64,000 nucleotides of DNA from JAAXHH01 sp965225915 (GTDB taxonomy: Bacteria; JAAXHH01): assembly GCA_965225915.1 (NCBI GenBank), contig OZ245326.1, positions 2,232,001 to 2,296,000 of the forward strand, read 5' to 3'. Positions 43,988-53,296 of this stretch are shown here, in pieces (positions within the stretch are counted from its first letter, which is position 1; every line of letters starts with the position of its first letter). A program made the translations under genes and the position numbers. The notes beneath the pieces were generated by a model. That model saw nothing but the letters and a program-made list of their open reading frames with translations. It did not search any database and was not told the DNA's origin.

Positions 43988-44401
43988 ATGGCCGATTTCA
44001 AGCCCGACAAATCCTCAGCCGGGACCGGGTCCGAAGCCAGGCGGCGCAGGCGAATCCGAAAGAGAAACCGGCTGAGATGGATGATCCTCGGCGTGATCGC
44101 CATTGTATTCGGTTACCTCTATATCAGCGGCAGCTACGGTTGGTACAACATGTGGAAGCTCATGAAGCAGAAAACCCAGCTGCAGTCTGAACTGAAGGAA
44201 CTGGAATCCCGGAAGCGGGATCTGACCGGCGAACTGGAACTGCTGGAGGGCGATTCCGAGACGGATGAACGGACTCGCTTCGAGCTGGAAAGGCTGGCCC
44301 GGGAGGAACACGGCATGGCCCGGGAAGACGAGTTGATTTACAGGTTCCCGGCGGAAAAAGAAGATACGACCGAAGTCAAAGCGTCGGATCTCGACCCCTG
44401 A
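43988..44401 (+). CDS. septum formation initiator DivIC/FtsB-like
   Basis: 137 aa. A basic cytoplasmic N-terminus (about 18-30) precedes one membrane helix (31-50), and a coiled coil (58-90) carries the leucine-rich heptads of the FtsB/DivIC family; the ELERLAREEHGMAREDE stretch is the conserved C-terminal region. It is part of the divisome that links FtsL and FtsQ/DivIB. The start 16 nt after eno, common in many bacteria, supports the call. GGAG precedes the ATG. Confidence 0.88.
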   Translation: MADFKPDKSSAGTGSEARRRRRIRKRNRLRWMILGVIAIVFGYLYISGSYGWYNMWKLMKQKTQLQSELKELESRKRDLTGELELLEGDSETDERTRFELERLAREEHGMAREDELIYRFPAEKEDTTEVKASDLDP

Positions 44402-44436
44402 AGCGCAGTACTCCTTAGGACCACTGGGCCTGCCCC

Positions 44437-45222
44437 ATGGCCATACAATCCTCGGAAGCCATCGTCCTCAACAGAATCCCGCTGGGGGATACCAGTCTCC
44501 TGGTCACGGTGTACGCCCGTGACTTCGGAAAGATTAAACTCGTGGCCCGCGGCGCACGGCGGCCGAAGAGCAGAATGGCGTCCTTCCTGCAACCGTTTTG
44601 CGTAATCAACGTAATGTTCAACCATCGGCAAAACAGGGAGTTGCAGACCCTGTCGAAGGTCGAGGCTGGTCCGTTCTTCAGACACATCGGCGAGGATCTT
44701 ACGAGGGTGAGTTACGCCAGCGCCGTTTGTGAACTGGTCAACAGGCTGGTCCTCGGTGAAGAACCCGGAGATTCGCTCTTCGGACTGATCATCCGTACGC
44801 TGCAGGCGATCGACCAGCTACCGGCCGAAGCGTGCGAAGTGCTGTTCTGGCGGTTTCAACTCGAATTCGCCGATATTTACGGTACGGGACCGGAGTTTTC
44901 CACCTGCGTGGGCTGCGGAAGGAATCCGGAGGAAGCGTCGGTCCGTTTCAGTCCGGCCCTGGGCGGCATCCTTTGCCGGGACTGCCAGGTCCAGGATAGT
45001 GATGCGATGCAACTCTCTCTGGGAACCACGCGGCTCCTCACCCGTGTGCGCCAGATGCCGCTGGAGCATCTGCCCAGGTTGAAACCCGTCAGGACGTCCA
45101 GGCAGGAGATTCAACGCGCCATCAGGGCCTTCTACCTGTACCAGTTGGACGACGGCCGCGAGTTGAAATCGCTGAAGTTCCTGGAGTCGATCGAGGCGGA
45201 CGGTATGGAGAACCGGCGATGA
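44437..45222 (+). CDS. recO: DNA repair protein RecO
   Basis: 261 aa. N-terminal OB-fold with LNRIPLGDTSLLVTVYARDFG, helical core, and a zinc-binding site with CVGC (about 156-159) and CRDC (about 179-182). RecO loads RecA on SSB-coated single-stranded DNA with RecR in the RecFOR pathway. The 3' end overlaps the next gene by four bases (ATGA). Confidence 0.94.
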   Translation: MAIQSSEAIVLNRIPLGDTSLLVTVYARDFGKIKLVARGARRPKSRMASFLQPFCVINVMFNHRQNRELQTLSKVEAGPFFRHIGEDLTRVSYASAVCELVNRLVLGEEPGDSLFGLIIRTLQAIDQLPAEACEVLFWRFQLEFADIYGTGPEFSTCVGCGRNPEEASVRFSPALGGILCRDCQVQDSDAMQLSLGTTRLLTRVRQMPLEHLPRLKPVRTSRQEIQRAIRAFYLYQLDDGRELKSLKFLESIEADGMENRR

Positions 45223-46217
45223 CATACGATAGGACCAGGTACGACGTCGTGACCTGGGGCGAGGGCTTCCTGCGCCTTTCTCCGAGGGGGCGGGAACGAT
45301 TCGAGCAGGCCGGCGGATTCGATGTCGACGTGGCCGGCGGAGCCCTTGAAACGGCGGTAGGGCTCGCAAGACTGGGCCTCCGTACGGCATGGCTGTCCGT
45401 GGTCGGAGGCACGCCCCTGGGCATGAAGGTGGTCAACAAGGTTCGAGAGCACGGGGTTGACACCGGACACGTGGAACGGGTACCCGACGGACGCACCGGT
45501 CTGTGTTACACCGAGGCAGGCAGCGCGCCCAGGTCGACCCATTCGTGGTACGACATGAATGATACGGTTTTTCGTACAACTTCCCCCGGCAGGATGGACT
45601 GGTCCTCTGCCCGCGAGACGGCAATCTTTCACCTGGACCTCACGGCGCCCATGGTCGATCCCGTAAACGCCAGCTGGCTGGAAGCCGCCCTCGCTGCTGC
45701 CCAGGCTGCGCATGACCAGGTCAGTATCCTGCTGGACGTACCGGACGAACGGCGTCTCGACGCCGAGGTCAGTAAACGGGTGCTCGATCTCGTGGAAACC
45801 GCGGGAATCTTCATGGTGACGCTTCGGGCCCTGGAGACGATCTGGGATTTTGATGGCCCTTTATCATCGGCGCCCGAAATGGTGCGGACTAGGTTCAGCA
45901 CGAAGAATACGGCAATCGTGGAGCACCGCTTCTCCGCTAGCGGAACAGGTGCCTGGAATGGAATCGCGGGCACCCCATCCGGCGAGATGTTCGAGGACAG
46001 TCCTGGCGAGATCAAGGTGATCGATTCCGACGGGGCGCTCGGCGCTTTTGCAGCGGGTTATCTCTTCGGTTGCCTGCAGGATTGCACCCGTTCCGCCCTG
46101 CGGTACGGTAACGCCGCCGCTGCCCTGGCCTGTTCCGTTCCCGGTCCTTTGAACTGGTTCACCAGGCAGGATCTGGAGTCGCAGATCGAGGGAACCGGGT
46201 CGGGCCTGCAGCGTTAG
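45219..46217 (+). CDS. PfkB-family carbohydrate kinase-like protein lacking catalytic Asp
   Basis: 332 aa, overlapping recO as ATGA. The N-terminus (TWGEGFLRLSP, FDVDVAGGALETAVGLARLG) and the late segment FAAGYLFGCL resemble 2-keto-3-deoxygluconate or fructokinase-type PfkB proteins. The hallmark motif DTTGAGD, whose last Asp is the catalytic base, is changed to DSDGALG (269-275): both the third Gly and the catalytic Asp are lost. Either it is a pseudo-kinase or it has a different chemistry. The frame is otherwise intact. Confidence 0.78.
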   Translation: MTYDRTRYDVVTWGEGFLRLSPRGRERFEQAGGFDVDVAGGALETAVGLARLGLRTAWLSVVGGTPLGMKVVNKVREHGVDTGHVERVPDGRTGLCYTEAGSAPRSTHSWYDMNDTVFRTTSPGRMDWSSARETAIFHLDLTAPMVDPVNASWLEAALAAAQAAHDQVSILLDVPDERRLDAEVSKRVLDLVETAGIFMVTLRALETIWDFDGPLSSAPEMVRTRFSTKNTAIVEHRFSASGTGAWNGIAGTPSGEMFEDSPGEIKVIDSDGALGAFAAGYLFGCLQDCTRSALRYGNAAAALACSVPGPLNWFTRQDLESQIEGTGSGLQR

Positions 46218-46271
46218 ATATGTCTGAATATGGATTTTTTGGTCTCGAATCGAAGAAAAAGTGCATCCGGA

Positions 46272-46301
46272 TTGTAGGTATTTAGATAGCGTCCTTATAC
46301 C
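46272..46301 (+). promoter_or_regulatory. possible promoter of the 35-aa peptide unit
   Basis: TTGTAG (46272-46277) and TATACC (46296-46301) with an 18-nt spacer. The predicted leader is about 95 nt. A second candidate is TTGCAA at 46315-46320 with TGTACT at 46337-46342. Confidence 0.3.
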
Positions 46302-46402
46302 CGCGGGACCCTCTTTGCAATTCGCCATGGACGATTTGTACTTTGCGGTCCTTTGTTACCAGTGTCCACCCCGGCATAAAACACACCAAAGGAGGCATGA
46401 AA

Positions 46403-46510
46403 ATGGCATCCGACTACCATGCAACGTGGTCCGTCACCGGCCCTAAGACCTTCGTCTCTGACGAAGGCACGCCGATCCCGTCTCCGGAGTGTTGTTGGCG
46501 CAACCCCTGA
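46403..46510 (+). CDS. 35-codon peptide with strong ribosome site
   Basis: An ATG at 46403 follows AAAGGAGG (46388-46395) by 7 nt, the strongest Shine-Dalgarno in the window. The peptide is hydrophilic, starts MASDYHATW and ends SPECCWRNP, with a Cys-Cys-Trp near the C-terminus and no signal peptide. The stop at 46508-46510 is followed 41 nt later by an intrinsic terminator (46552-46583), so it is its own short unit. I know no family for it. Besides a small protein it could be a leader peptide or part of a structured RNA upstream of the sigma-like gene. Confidence 0.45.
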   Translation: MASDYHATWSVTGPKTFVSDEGTPIPSPECCWRNP

Positions 46511-46551
46511 ATCCAAGAGGTGAACAAGGGGTACTAACGCACGTCCTCCGG

Positions 46552-46583
46552 AGCCGCGAGACCCACGTCACGCGGCTTTTTTC
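46552..46583 (+). terminator. strong intrinsic terminator
   Basis: AGCCGCG (46552-46558) pairs with CGCGGCT (46571-46577), 12-nt loop, followed by six T. It separates the 35-codon unit from the regulator at 46623. Confidence 0.82.
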
Positions 46584-46622
46584 TGTCTTTGAACGCATCG
46601 AAACCGGAGGTAAAGTCAGGTC

Positions 46623-47051
46623 ATGTATAATCCTGAATTCTGGGAAATCCAATTGGACCAGGTTGATTTGGAACGGTTTCCCAACGAAGCGAATATCTGG
46701 TACGAAACAGGGGAGGACCGGGTGCATCGGTACCAGCGCGAGGATCATGTGGACGAACTGGCCGACGCGGTTTACGATTTCCTCTCCCAGTATCTGACCC
46801 AGAAGCAGTGCGAGGTCGTGGTGCTTTATTTCATCTATCAAAAGACCCAGCAGGAAGTCGCGGAGATCATCGGCATCTCGCGCCGGGTCGTGAGTCAGCA
46901 CCTGTTCGGAATCTGCCGGGAGGGTAAGCATATCGGCGGCGCGGTCAACAAGTTGCGCAAACTGTGCGCCCGGCACGGAATTGATTTTCAACCGGTCGAA
47001 CCGTTGTTCGGCGCACAGGAATACCGTGACCTTCGCGCCATATCCGCCTGA
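46623..47051 (+). CDS. sigma-70 region-4-like HTH protein
   Basis: 142 aa. Residues about 58-100 hold a helix-turn-helix of sigma-region-4 type: YLTQKQCEVVVLYFIYQKTQ followed by EVAEIIGISRRVVSQHLFG. The N-terminal 50 residues are acidic and unrelated to sigma region 2, so it is not a full sigma factor. Stand-alone region-4 proteins regulate genes or occur in phages. There is a terminator immediately upstream and none of the gene's neighbours explains a target. Confidence 0.7.
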   Translation: MYNPEFWEIQLDQVDLERFPNEANIWYETGEDRVHRYQREDHVDELADAVYDFLSQYLTQKQCEVVVLYFIYQKTQQEVAEIIGISRRVVSQHLFGICREGKHIGGAVNKLRKLCARHGIDFQPVEPLFGAQEYRDLRAISA

Positions 47052-47081
47052 AACGCAGCCCCGTACTGCCATTTGCCACTG

Positions 47082-47120
47082 AGAATAAGCCGTCGGAAAC
47101 GCCATCCGGCGGCTTATTCT
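47082..47120. terminator. 11-bp perfect hairpin before DUF4202
   Basis: AGAATAAGCCG (47082-47092) pairs perfectly with CGGCTTATTCT (47110-47120). It may terminate the regulator transcript, but the right arm ends just 2 nt before the ATG at 47123 and could also act on translation initiation. Confidence 0.5.
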
Positions 47121-47140
47121 AAATGAAAGCGATGAGCTCG

Positions 47141-47731
47141 ATGGACCATGAAAGATTCGTGGACGCGATAGAACGCATCGACGCCGCCAACGGCGCGGAC
47201 CCGGAAACGGAAGAATTCGAAGGACGTTCCTGGCCGAAGGCGCTGTTGTACGGCCAGCGGATGTTCGCCTGCCTGGAAGAACAGTCTTCCGACGCGTCGG
47301 AAGCCTTGCGGCTCGCCGTGCGATGTCAGCATATTCAACGGTGGAAGATACCCCGTGGCGATTTCCCCGTCGGCCGGCTGGGCTACAGGCAGTGGCGGAC
47401 GGAACTGGCCAGGTACCACGTTCAGACCGCGGGCGATATCCTGCGGGACGTCGGTTATGACGAAGCCCTCGTAGACCGGGTGCAGTCCCTCGTAAGAAAA
47501 GAGCGATCCAAGGCCGATCCGGAAGCGCAGATCCTCGAGGACGTCGCCTGCCTTGTGTTTCTCTGTTACTACCTGCCCGCTTTTGCGAAAAAACAAAGTG
47601 AGGGAAAGCTGGTCGATATCCTGGCCAGGACCTGGAAGAAGATGTCGGAAGCGGGCCAGGCCGCCGCCCAGACCATAGATCTTTCACCTGCGTTGAAGCC
47701 GTTGTTGGACCGGGCAATCCGGCGCGGATAG
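47141..47731 (+). CDS. DUF4202-family protein
   Basis: 196 aa from ATG 47141, where the family N-terminus (MDHERFVDAIERIDAAN) aligns; ATG 47123 is also possible. It matches DUF4202 through QHIQRWKIPRGDFPVGR, LGYRQWRTEL, and the glutamate-rich ILEDVACLVFLCYYL segment. The family is related to HD-domain-like hydrolases and is of unknown function, cytoplasmic and helical. A TTG-started sulfatase follows 14 nt after the stop. Confidence 0.85.
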   Translation: MDHERFVDAIERIDAANGADPETEEFEGRSWPKALLYGQRMFACLEEQSSDASEALRLAVRCQHIQRWKIPRGDFPVGRLGYRQWRTELARYHVQTAGDILRDVGYDEALVDRVQSLVRKERSKADPEAQILEDVACLVFLCYYLPAFAKKQSEGKLVDILARTWKKMSEAGQAAAQTIDLSPALKPLLDRAIRRG

Positions 47732-47745
47732 CGAGTCATGTAAAC

Positions 47746-49095
47746 TTGGCCGAGCAACATTCCCCCAACATCGTATTCGTTTTCGGCGATCAGCACCGAT
47801 GGTGCAGTACCGGTTTCGGCGGTAGCCGCCAGGTACGCACGCCTTATATGGACCAGATGGCCGGTGAAGGTGTCGTTTTCGACCTGGCTGTCGCCAACAT
47901 ACCGGTCTGCACACCCTGGCGGGCGGCCTTTCTGACCGGGCAGTACCCGTTGACGACCGGCATGTTCATGAATGACGTGCGGTTGCCGGTGGACCGGCCG
48001 ACGCTGGGCACGGTCCTGCGCTCGGCGGGCTATGACACGGCATACATCGGCAAATGGCATCTCGATGGTCCGTCCCGGGGCGGATTCACCCCGCCCGGAC
48101 CTCGGCGACAGGGATTAGATTTCTGGGCCGTGGGAAACTGCACGCACGATTACATGCACTCCCTGTACTACCGGGATTCGGAAGATCCGCTGTACTGGAC
48201 GGGTTATGACGCGGAGGCCCAGACTTCGCTGGCCATCGATTTCATACAGTCCAGGAAACGAGATAATCCCTTCGCGCTGGTACTTTCGTGGGGACCGCCG
48301 CACAATCCCTACGACGCTGTCCCCGGGAAGTATATCGACCTGTATCCGCCGGATGAAATCGAAGTGCGCCCCAATTGTCCCGATCCGAGCCGCACCGACC
48401 TGGCGGGTTACCATGCCCATGTTACGGCCCTCGACGACCAGTTGGCGCGCCTCGGCATGGTCCTCGATGACCAGGGACTGATGGAGAATACGGTCTTCGT
48501 CTATACTTCGGATCACGGTGACATGCTCGGATCGCACGGCCGGCAGCGCAAACAGCACCCCTGGGACGAGTCCATCCGCGTCCCGTTCGTGATGCGGTGC
48601 CCGGGACAGGCGGTAAGGGGACTTCGTATCGGCACTCCCTTAAACGTGGTGGATATCATGCCTACCCTGCTCGGCCTGGCCGGAATTCCCGTCCCCGAAA
48701 CCTGCGAGGGCCGCGACCACGCTCCGGCGGTTCGTGGCGAGGCCTTTACGGGGAACGAAGCCGCCTATATCATGAGCATCGCGCCCTTTTCGGAATACCG
48801 GGGACAGCCCTGGAGAGGAATCAGGACCCGAAGGCATACTTACGTACGCAATCTCGAAGGCCCCTGGCTGCTGTTCGACAACCAGGAAGATCCCTACCAG
48901 ATGCGGAACATGGCCGGCAGGGCGGAACAGGCCGATCTGCAGCGCCAGTTGGACGATCAGCTGAAGAATGAGATGGCCCGCCGGGGCGACGCTTTGCTTC
49001 CCGCACGCCACTACCTGGATCTTTACGGCTACGAAGTGGGTGAATCGGGGGCGGTGCCCTATGAGCCATCTGTCAAACCGTCCGGTCGACGCTAG
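47746..49095 (+). CDS. type I sulfatase (arylsulfatase family)
   Basis: 449 aa from TTG 47746; no signal peptide is seen. The alkaline phosphatase-fold has GDQHRW (metal Asp), a formylglycine motif CTPWRAAFLTG with C55 (the cysteine form C-x-P-x-R, here with Trp in the fourth position), KWHLDG and SDHGDMLG. C55 must be oxidised to formylglycine by a maturase that is not in the window. It acts on sulfated sugars, fitting marine polysaccharide use. The next gene begins 47 nt later. Confidence 0.88.
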   Translation: MAEQHSPNIVFVFGDQHRWCSTGFGGSRQVRTPYMDQMAGEGVVFDLAVANIPVCTPWRAAFLTGQYPLTTGMFMNDVRLPVDRPTLGTVLRSAGYDTAYIGKWHLDGPSRGGFTPPGPRRQGLDFWAVGNCTHDYMHSLYYRDSEDPLYWTGYDAEAQTSLAIDFIQSRKRDNPFALVLSWGPPHNPYDAVPGKYIDLYPPDEIEVRPNCPDPSRTDLAGYHAHVTALDDQLARLGMVLDDQGLMENTVFVYTSDHGDMLGSHGRQRKQHPWDESIRVPFVMRCPGQAVRGLRIGTPLNVVDIMPTLLGLAGIPVPETCEGRDHAPAVRGEAFTGNEAAYIMSIAPFSEYRGQPWRGIRTRRHTYVRNLEGPWLLFDNQEDPYQMRNMAGRAEQADLQRQLDDQLKNEMARRGDALLPARHYLDLYGYEVGESGAVPYEPSVKPSGRR

Positions 49096-49142
49096 TCGCC
49101 GGAAGCGGAGCAGGAATCGCGGGAGACAAAGGGGAGATAAAG

Positions 49143-51501
49143 GTGGCGGAAGAAAGTAATCTACGTCTGATCGACCCTGTGCGGGATGACGCCGCAATCG
49201 CCGAAATGTGGAATGAAAGCGACCTCGAATGGCCCGGGTCGTGGAACGGCGGCGTGCCCATGACCGCGCGGGATATACGGGACTGGCACGAGCGGGAGAA
49301 ATACCTTGCTGTCTACGTGTGGAATGAAGGAGAAAAGATAGGCGGTTACTGCTCCCTGATACACGATCAGGATGACGACGAGACCGTGTACCTTCCCCTG
49401 CTCAATGTTTCACCGCGTTTTCAGGGCAGGAGCATCGGGCGGCGGATGCTCGTCCGGTCCGTTGAGAAGACGATCGAGGAGAAGAAAAACCGTCTTGATC
49501 TGGATACCTGGCCCGGTAATGTAAAGGCGATGGCACCTTACAAACGGACGGGTTTCTTCTGGGATGCCGGACCCTATCCGCTGATGCGCAACTACGTACC
49601 CGCCATTCGCCAGATGCCCTGTACAAAGTACTTCTTCGACCGGCACGATTGGTACGGAACCCTGCAAAGATCGGTCGAGCAGGTGCCCGATGAAGAAAAG
49701 TGGGAGGGGATGCGGGTTTTCACATACCGTTTTGCGGCACACGGGGACCAGCCGTCGTCCGACGGCGGTGGGTCAACCGACGGCAAGAACGTCCTGACCG
49801 TCCGGGTGGACCGCGAGGCGCGGCACGTCGCCGCGGTGGAGACCGCGGAGTTGTCCGCGGCGGCAACCGTGGACGACATCGAGCCGGTGCGGGGCGGGCA
49901 GACCACCCTTCGGTGGAAACTTCACAACCGTAAAGACAAGCCGGTTACCCTCGCGTTGACGGCAAAGGAGTCCGGAGACCTGATCATAGACTATCACGCA
50001 CGGCAACAGATCCGGCCCGGCGAGACGATATCCCTCGAGGCACCGGTTGCCGTATCCGGGGAGGCCGCGGCCGTCGGCCGGGACAAGACCGCGCCGAGAG
50101 TATACACACACATCCGCTGGGATGACCTGCCTGTCGTACTCGCCACGGGTATACGCCCGCGGGTCGAGATGGCTCTTTCCATCGACCCGGACGAGATAAC
50201 CCTGGTACCAGGAACGCCGCAGAACGTGCAGTTAAACCTGCGCAGCCATCTGCCAGCTGGCGTCGTAGCGCAGGTTCGCATCACCGTTTCAGACGGCCTG
50301 TCGGAGGACAGGCGGGAACACACCGTCAGGGTGCCAGCCGGAGGATACGGCGGATTCGAAACGGTCCTCGAGGCTGACCGCCCGGGCGTTTTCGAATTGA
50401 CGCTTACCGGACGCCTGGAATGCGATGGTAGAACGGTGAACTTGTCCAATGCCAAACATGCCGTCTTTGCACTGGAGCCGGGTGGACTGTTGTACCACCA
50501 GGACGGTGCGATCCGTGTCGAGAACGAAATCTACAGGGCGACCCTGGAGACCAGGGGCGGTCAGCTGAAGATCAGAGACCGGGCAACGGGGAAGGACCTG
50601 GGAACGGAAGGCGCACGCCCCATCCCGCCTAAATGGCCCAGCGAATTCAGCCGGTCGGACTTCAAGTTGAGGGCGAAACGGGAGGGCCACGACCTGGTCC
50701 TCGTGGCTTCCTATGCGGCCAAGAAGACCCCCGGCCTGGTCTTCAGCCGGATCATCCGGCTGAACGCCGGACCGATCGTATCGGTGGAACACACTGTGGA
50801 AAACACCGGTTTCGACCCCTTTACCTTTCGCCTGTACCAGTTTGTGACGAACGGGGGCTCGGAGCATTCTACGCTGACGCTGCCGCTCAAGGAAGGGATG
50901 CTGAGAGCGCGTTGCAGCGACCGTCCCGCGCCGGACGACCACGACTTCAAGCGAGGTGGTTCATTCGCGGAGACGTTGGGAGTCTTTGAAATGCCCCATG
51001 GGACGATCGGGGTCCTCCGGCCCGCCGACCTGGACGAGATCGAATGGGGCGGCTACGAATTCCAGTCGGTGACCCGGGAGACGACCTGCGCGCCGCAGTC
51101 GCGAAATATCCCATGGCGCCCTCCGTCTGTACGTCGGCGACGGCGGCTGGCACGGCGCGCGCCGCATATGGCGCCGCACGAAGGGGCAACAGGTGAAAGA
51201 GGGCGAACCGGCGCCGCCGGTCCTGGGCGAATTCGAGGTGTCGACCGATCCGCCGGTGGCCGTGGTCACCCGGGAAGAGACCGACATCCGGTTCCGCATA
51301 GCGCAGTGGAAGTCCCGGAAGGCCAGCGGGACCGTTACCTTCGTCATGCCCGACGGCTGGCTTTGCGACCCCATGTGGTTTTCTTTCTCGGAGATCGACT
51401 GGCAACATCCCTTCAGCGGTTCGGTGCGAATGACCACATCCCAACCACCGGGCGTCTACTCCGGCCGCATGGTACTCGAAGGCGGGGAGCGTGACGTCTA
51501 G
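49143..51501 (+). pseudogene. GNAT-plus-beta-sandwich protein broken by frameshift (5' part of a larger gene)
   Basis: The GTG at 49143 follows GGGGAG and encodes a GNAT acetyltransferase domain (about 1-150; motif SPRFQGRSIGRRML), then NEW3-like beta domains and a beta-sandwich with RVENEIYRATLETRGGQL and RIIRLNAGPIVSVEHTVENT. At 51110-51112 (CCC) the reading frame breaks: the first frame turns into Arg-rich sequence ending at 51494, while the sensible sequence (RLYVGDGGWHGARRIW onward) continues in the +1 frame until TAG at 51499-51501. Deleting one C restores it. The next ORF at 51508 is in that same frame. An assembly error, a true mutation and programmed shifting are all possible. Confidence 0.75.
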
Positions 51502-51507
51502 GCCGAA

Positions 51508-52326
51508 ATGCCACTTGTCCGGTTGGGAGAAGGATCGGCCGTAGAGGTGGAAGATGGCGATACCGCGGGGCACAGGGTGTACACCATTCGAAACCAGCGG
51601 CTCGAAATCGACGTGGTCCCCTCCTTCCTGGGCTCCGTGAGCGCAATCCGGGACGCGGGGGGCGAATGCAACCACTTGGCATCGGCCTTTCCGGAACCCA
51701 GGGCTTTTGGATGGAGTTGCCCCTGGTACGGCGGTCTGCAGCCGGAAATTGATGTGGACCGGCTTTCCTGGACGGCCTCTCTGGAAGGGGAGGTTTTCAC
51801 CGCGGAAACCGTTTCCTGCAGGGACGCCCGTGGCGTGGAATGGACCGGCGTGCGCCAGCGGGCGGCGCTGTCTCTCGAAGAGACCCGCGGCCTGACCCTG
51901 GAACTCGATACGCTGACCCTTGGGGGCAGCCCGGTGATCAAGCAGGTATGGAGGCTTGTGAACGGTAGCGACGCGTTACGTCATCTGAGCGGAGGGTGGA
52001 ATTACTTTCTGCAGCCCGATGGCGAGATGCACGACACCGTCCTGTTCTCGGCGGACTACGAACGAAAGCGAAGCAACTGGGATTACCGTCACCATGGCGG
52101 TCACTGGACCGCGGCCGCCAATCCGCGAACCGCCCGGACTTTCGTACTCGTATCTCCCCAGAAGGAAGCCAGGCTGGACAGCTGGGGTACCGAAGGAGGG
52201 CACCTGAAACTCAAGACGAAACTCGAGGTCCCCGCCCACGGCGTGAAGGAGATGACCGCTTACCTGGTCCTGACCGACACCAGGGAAGAAGCGCGACGGT
52301 ACGCGGTTTTGCAGGATCTGCGATGA
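51508..52326 (+). CDS. aldose-epimerase-like beta-sandwich protein, likely 3' part of the broken gene
   Basis: 272 aa from an ATG with no good ribosome site. The fold resembles galactose mutarotase/DUF4380: YTIRNQRLEIDVVPSFLG, WSCPWYGGLQPEID and WNYFLQPDGEMHD. It stands in the same frame as the tail of the preceding gene, separated only by one TAG and GCC GAA, so it was probably the C-terminal domain of one protein of about 1,060 aa. As a stand-alone it would be a carbohydrate-binding or epimerase-like protein. Confidence 0.65.
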   Translation: MPLVRLGEGSAVEVEDGDTAGHRVYTIRNQRLEIDVVPSFLGSVSAIRDAGGECNHLASAFPEPRAFGWSCPWYGGLQPEIDVDRLSWTASLEGEVFTAETVSCRDARGVEWTGVRQRAALSLEETRGLTLELDTLTLGGSPVIKQVWRLVNGSDALRHLSGGWNYFLQPDGEMHDTVLFSADYERKRSNWDYRHHGGHWTAAANPRTARTFVLVSPQKEARLDSWGTEGGHLKLKTKLEVPAHGVKEMTAYLVLTDTREEARRYAVLQDLR

Positions 52327-52395
52327 TCCCTGCCGGGCCGACAGGGATACCTGATACAAAACACACTGTGGTTCATGCCAGACCGACAGATTCCG

Positions 52396-53178
52396 CTAAC
52401 CCCAGAGATTGGGGTTTTCCGTCAATATCTCGGGGCCGTCGGACAGGATGGCGATGGTGTGTTCGAAATGGGCGGACAGGCGGCCATCGGCGGTAGAGGT
52501 CGTCCATTCGTCGTCGAGGATCTGGATCCGGTGCGCACCCGCGCACACCATAGGTTCAATGGCGATGACCATGCCCGGCTTAAGACGGATGCCGCGCCGC
52601 GGACTGCCGTAATTGGGGACCTGCGGTTCCTCCCAGAGGCTGCGGCCTATACCGTGTCCACACAGGTCCCGCACCACCGAGTAGCCATGGGATTCCGCGT
52701 GTTTCTGCACCGCGTGGCCGATGTCGCCGATGCGGTTTCCCGGTTTTGCTTTCTCGATTCCCTTGTATACCGAAGTTCGGGTGACGTCCAGCATCCTCTG
52801 CGCCTCGGGTGAAATACGGCCGACTGGGAAGGTAAAGGCCGTGTCGCCATGGTATCCGTCGATAATCATGGCGAAATCAAGACTGAGAATGTCCCCCTCC
52901 ACAACCGTCCGCCGCGGGCTGGGGATGCCGTGTACGATCTCATCGTTGATGGATGCGCAGATCGTGGCGGGAAAGGGTGGATGGAAGGCGGGCTTGTATC
53001 CCAGGAAAGAGGAGGTGCCCCCGAAGTCCTGGATCATCTCGCGGGCGATCTTGTCGAGATCAGAGGTTGCGACGCCCGGTTTTACGGCTTCGCCCATGCA
53101 CTGCAGCGTCGCCGTGGCCGCCTGGCCGCTGCGGCGAATGGTTTCGATCTGTTTTTCGGTTTTGAGAATGATACCCAT
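52396..53178 (-). CDS. map: methionine aminopeptidase, type I
   Basis: 260 aa removing initiator methionine. Metal ligands are intact: DFAMIIDGYHGDTAF (two Asp), CGHGIG (His), AIEPM and FEHTI (two Glu). The type I length and lack of insert agree. In many bacteria map lies in the ribosomal operon after secY; here it stands alone with its own promoter (53269-53296). Confidence 0.95.
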   Translation of the reverse strand: MGIILKTEKQIETIRRSGQAATATLQCMGEAVKPGVATSDLDKIAREMIQDFGGTSSFLGYKPAFHPPFPATICASINDEIVHGIPSPRRTVVEGDILSLDFAMIIDGYHGDTAFTFPVGRISPEAQRMLDVTRTSVYKGIEKAKPGNRIGDIGHAVQKHAESHGYSVVRDLCGHGIGRSLWEEPQVPNYGSPRRGIRLKPGMVIAIEPMVCAGAHRIQILDDEWTTSTADGRLSAHFEHTIAILSDGPEILTENPNLWG

Positions 53179-53268
53179 AGTGGGGAAACCCTCGGACTCC
53201 TGGTATTGAAACGGAACGGGCAGACCTCGCTGCCGTGATCCGATGACGATATCCGAAACGCACCATGC

Positions 53269-53296
53269 ATGATACAGGGGAAGGGGATTTAGTCAA
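53269..53296 (-). promoter_or_regulatory. promoter of map
   Basis: Minus strand TTGACT (53296-53291), 16-nt spacer, TATCAT (53274-53269); about 85 nt leader before the start at 53178. Confidence 0.6.

Noticed and set aside
46508..46540. Possible selenocysteine read-through of the TGA ending the 35-codon peptide, extending by nine codons.
   Set aside because: No SECIS-like hairpin is visible immediately after the TGA, and the SelA-like gene in the window is divergent.
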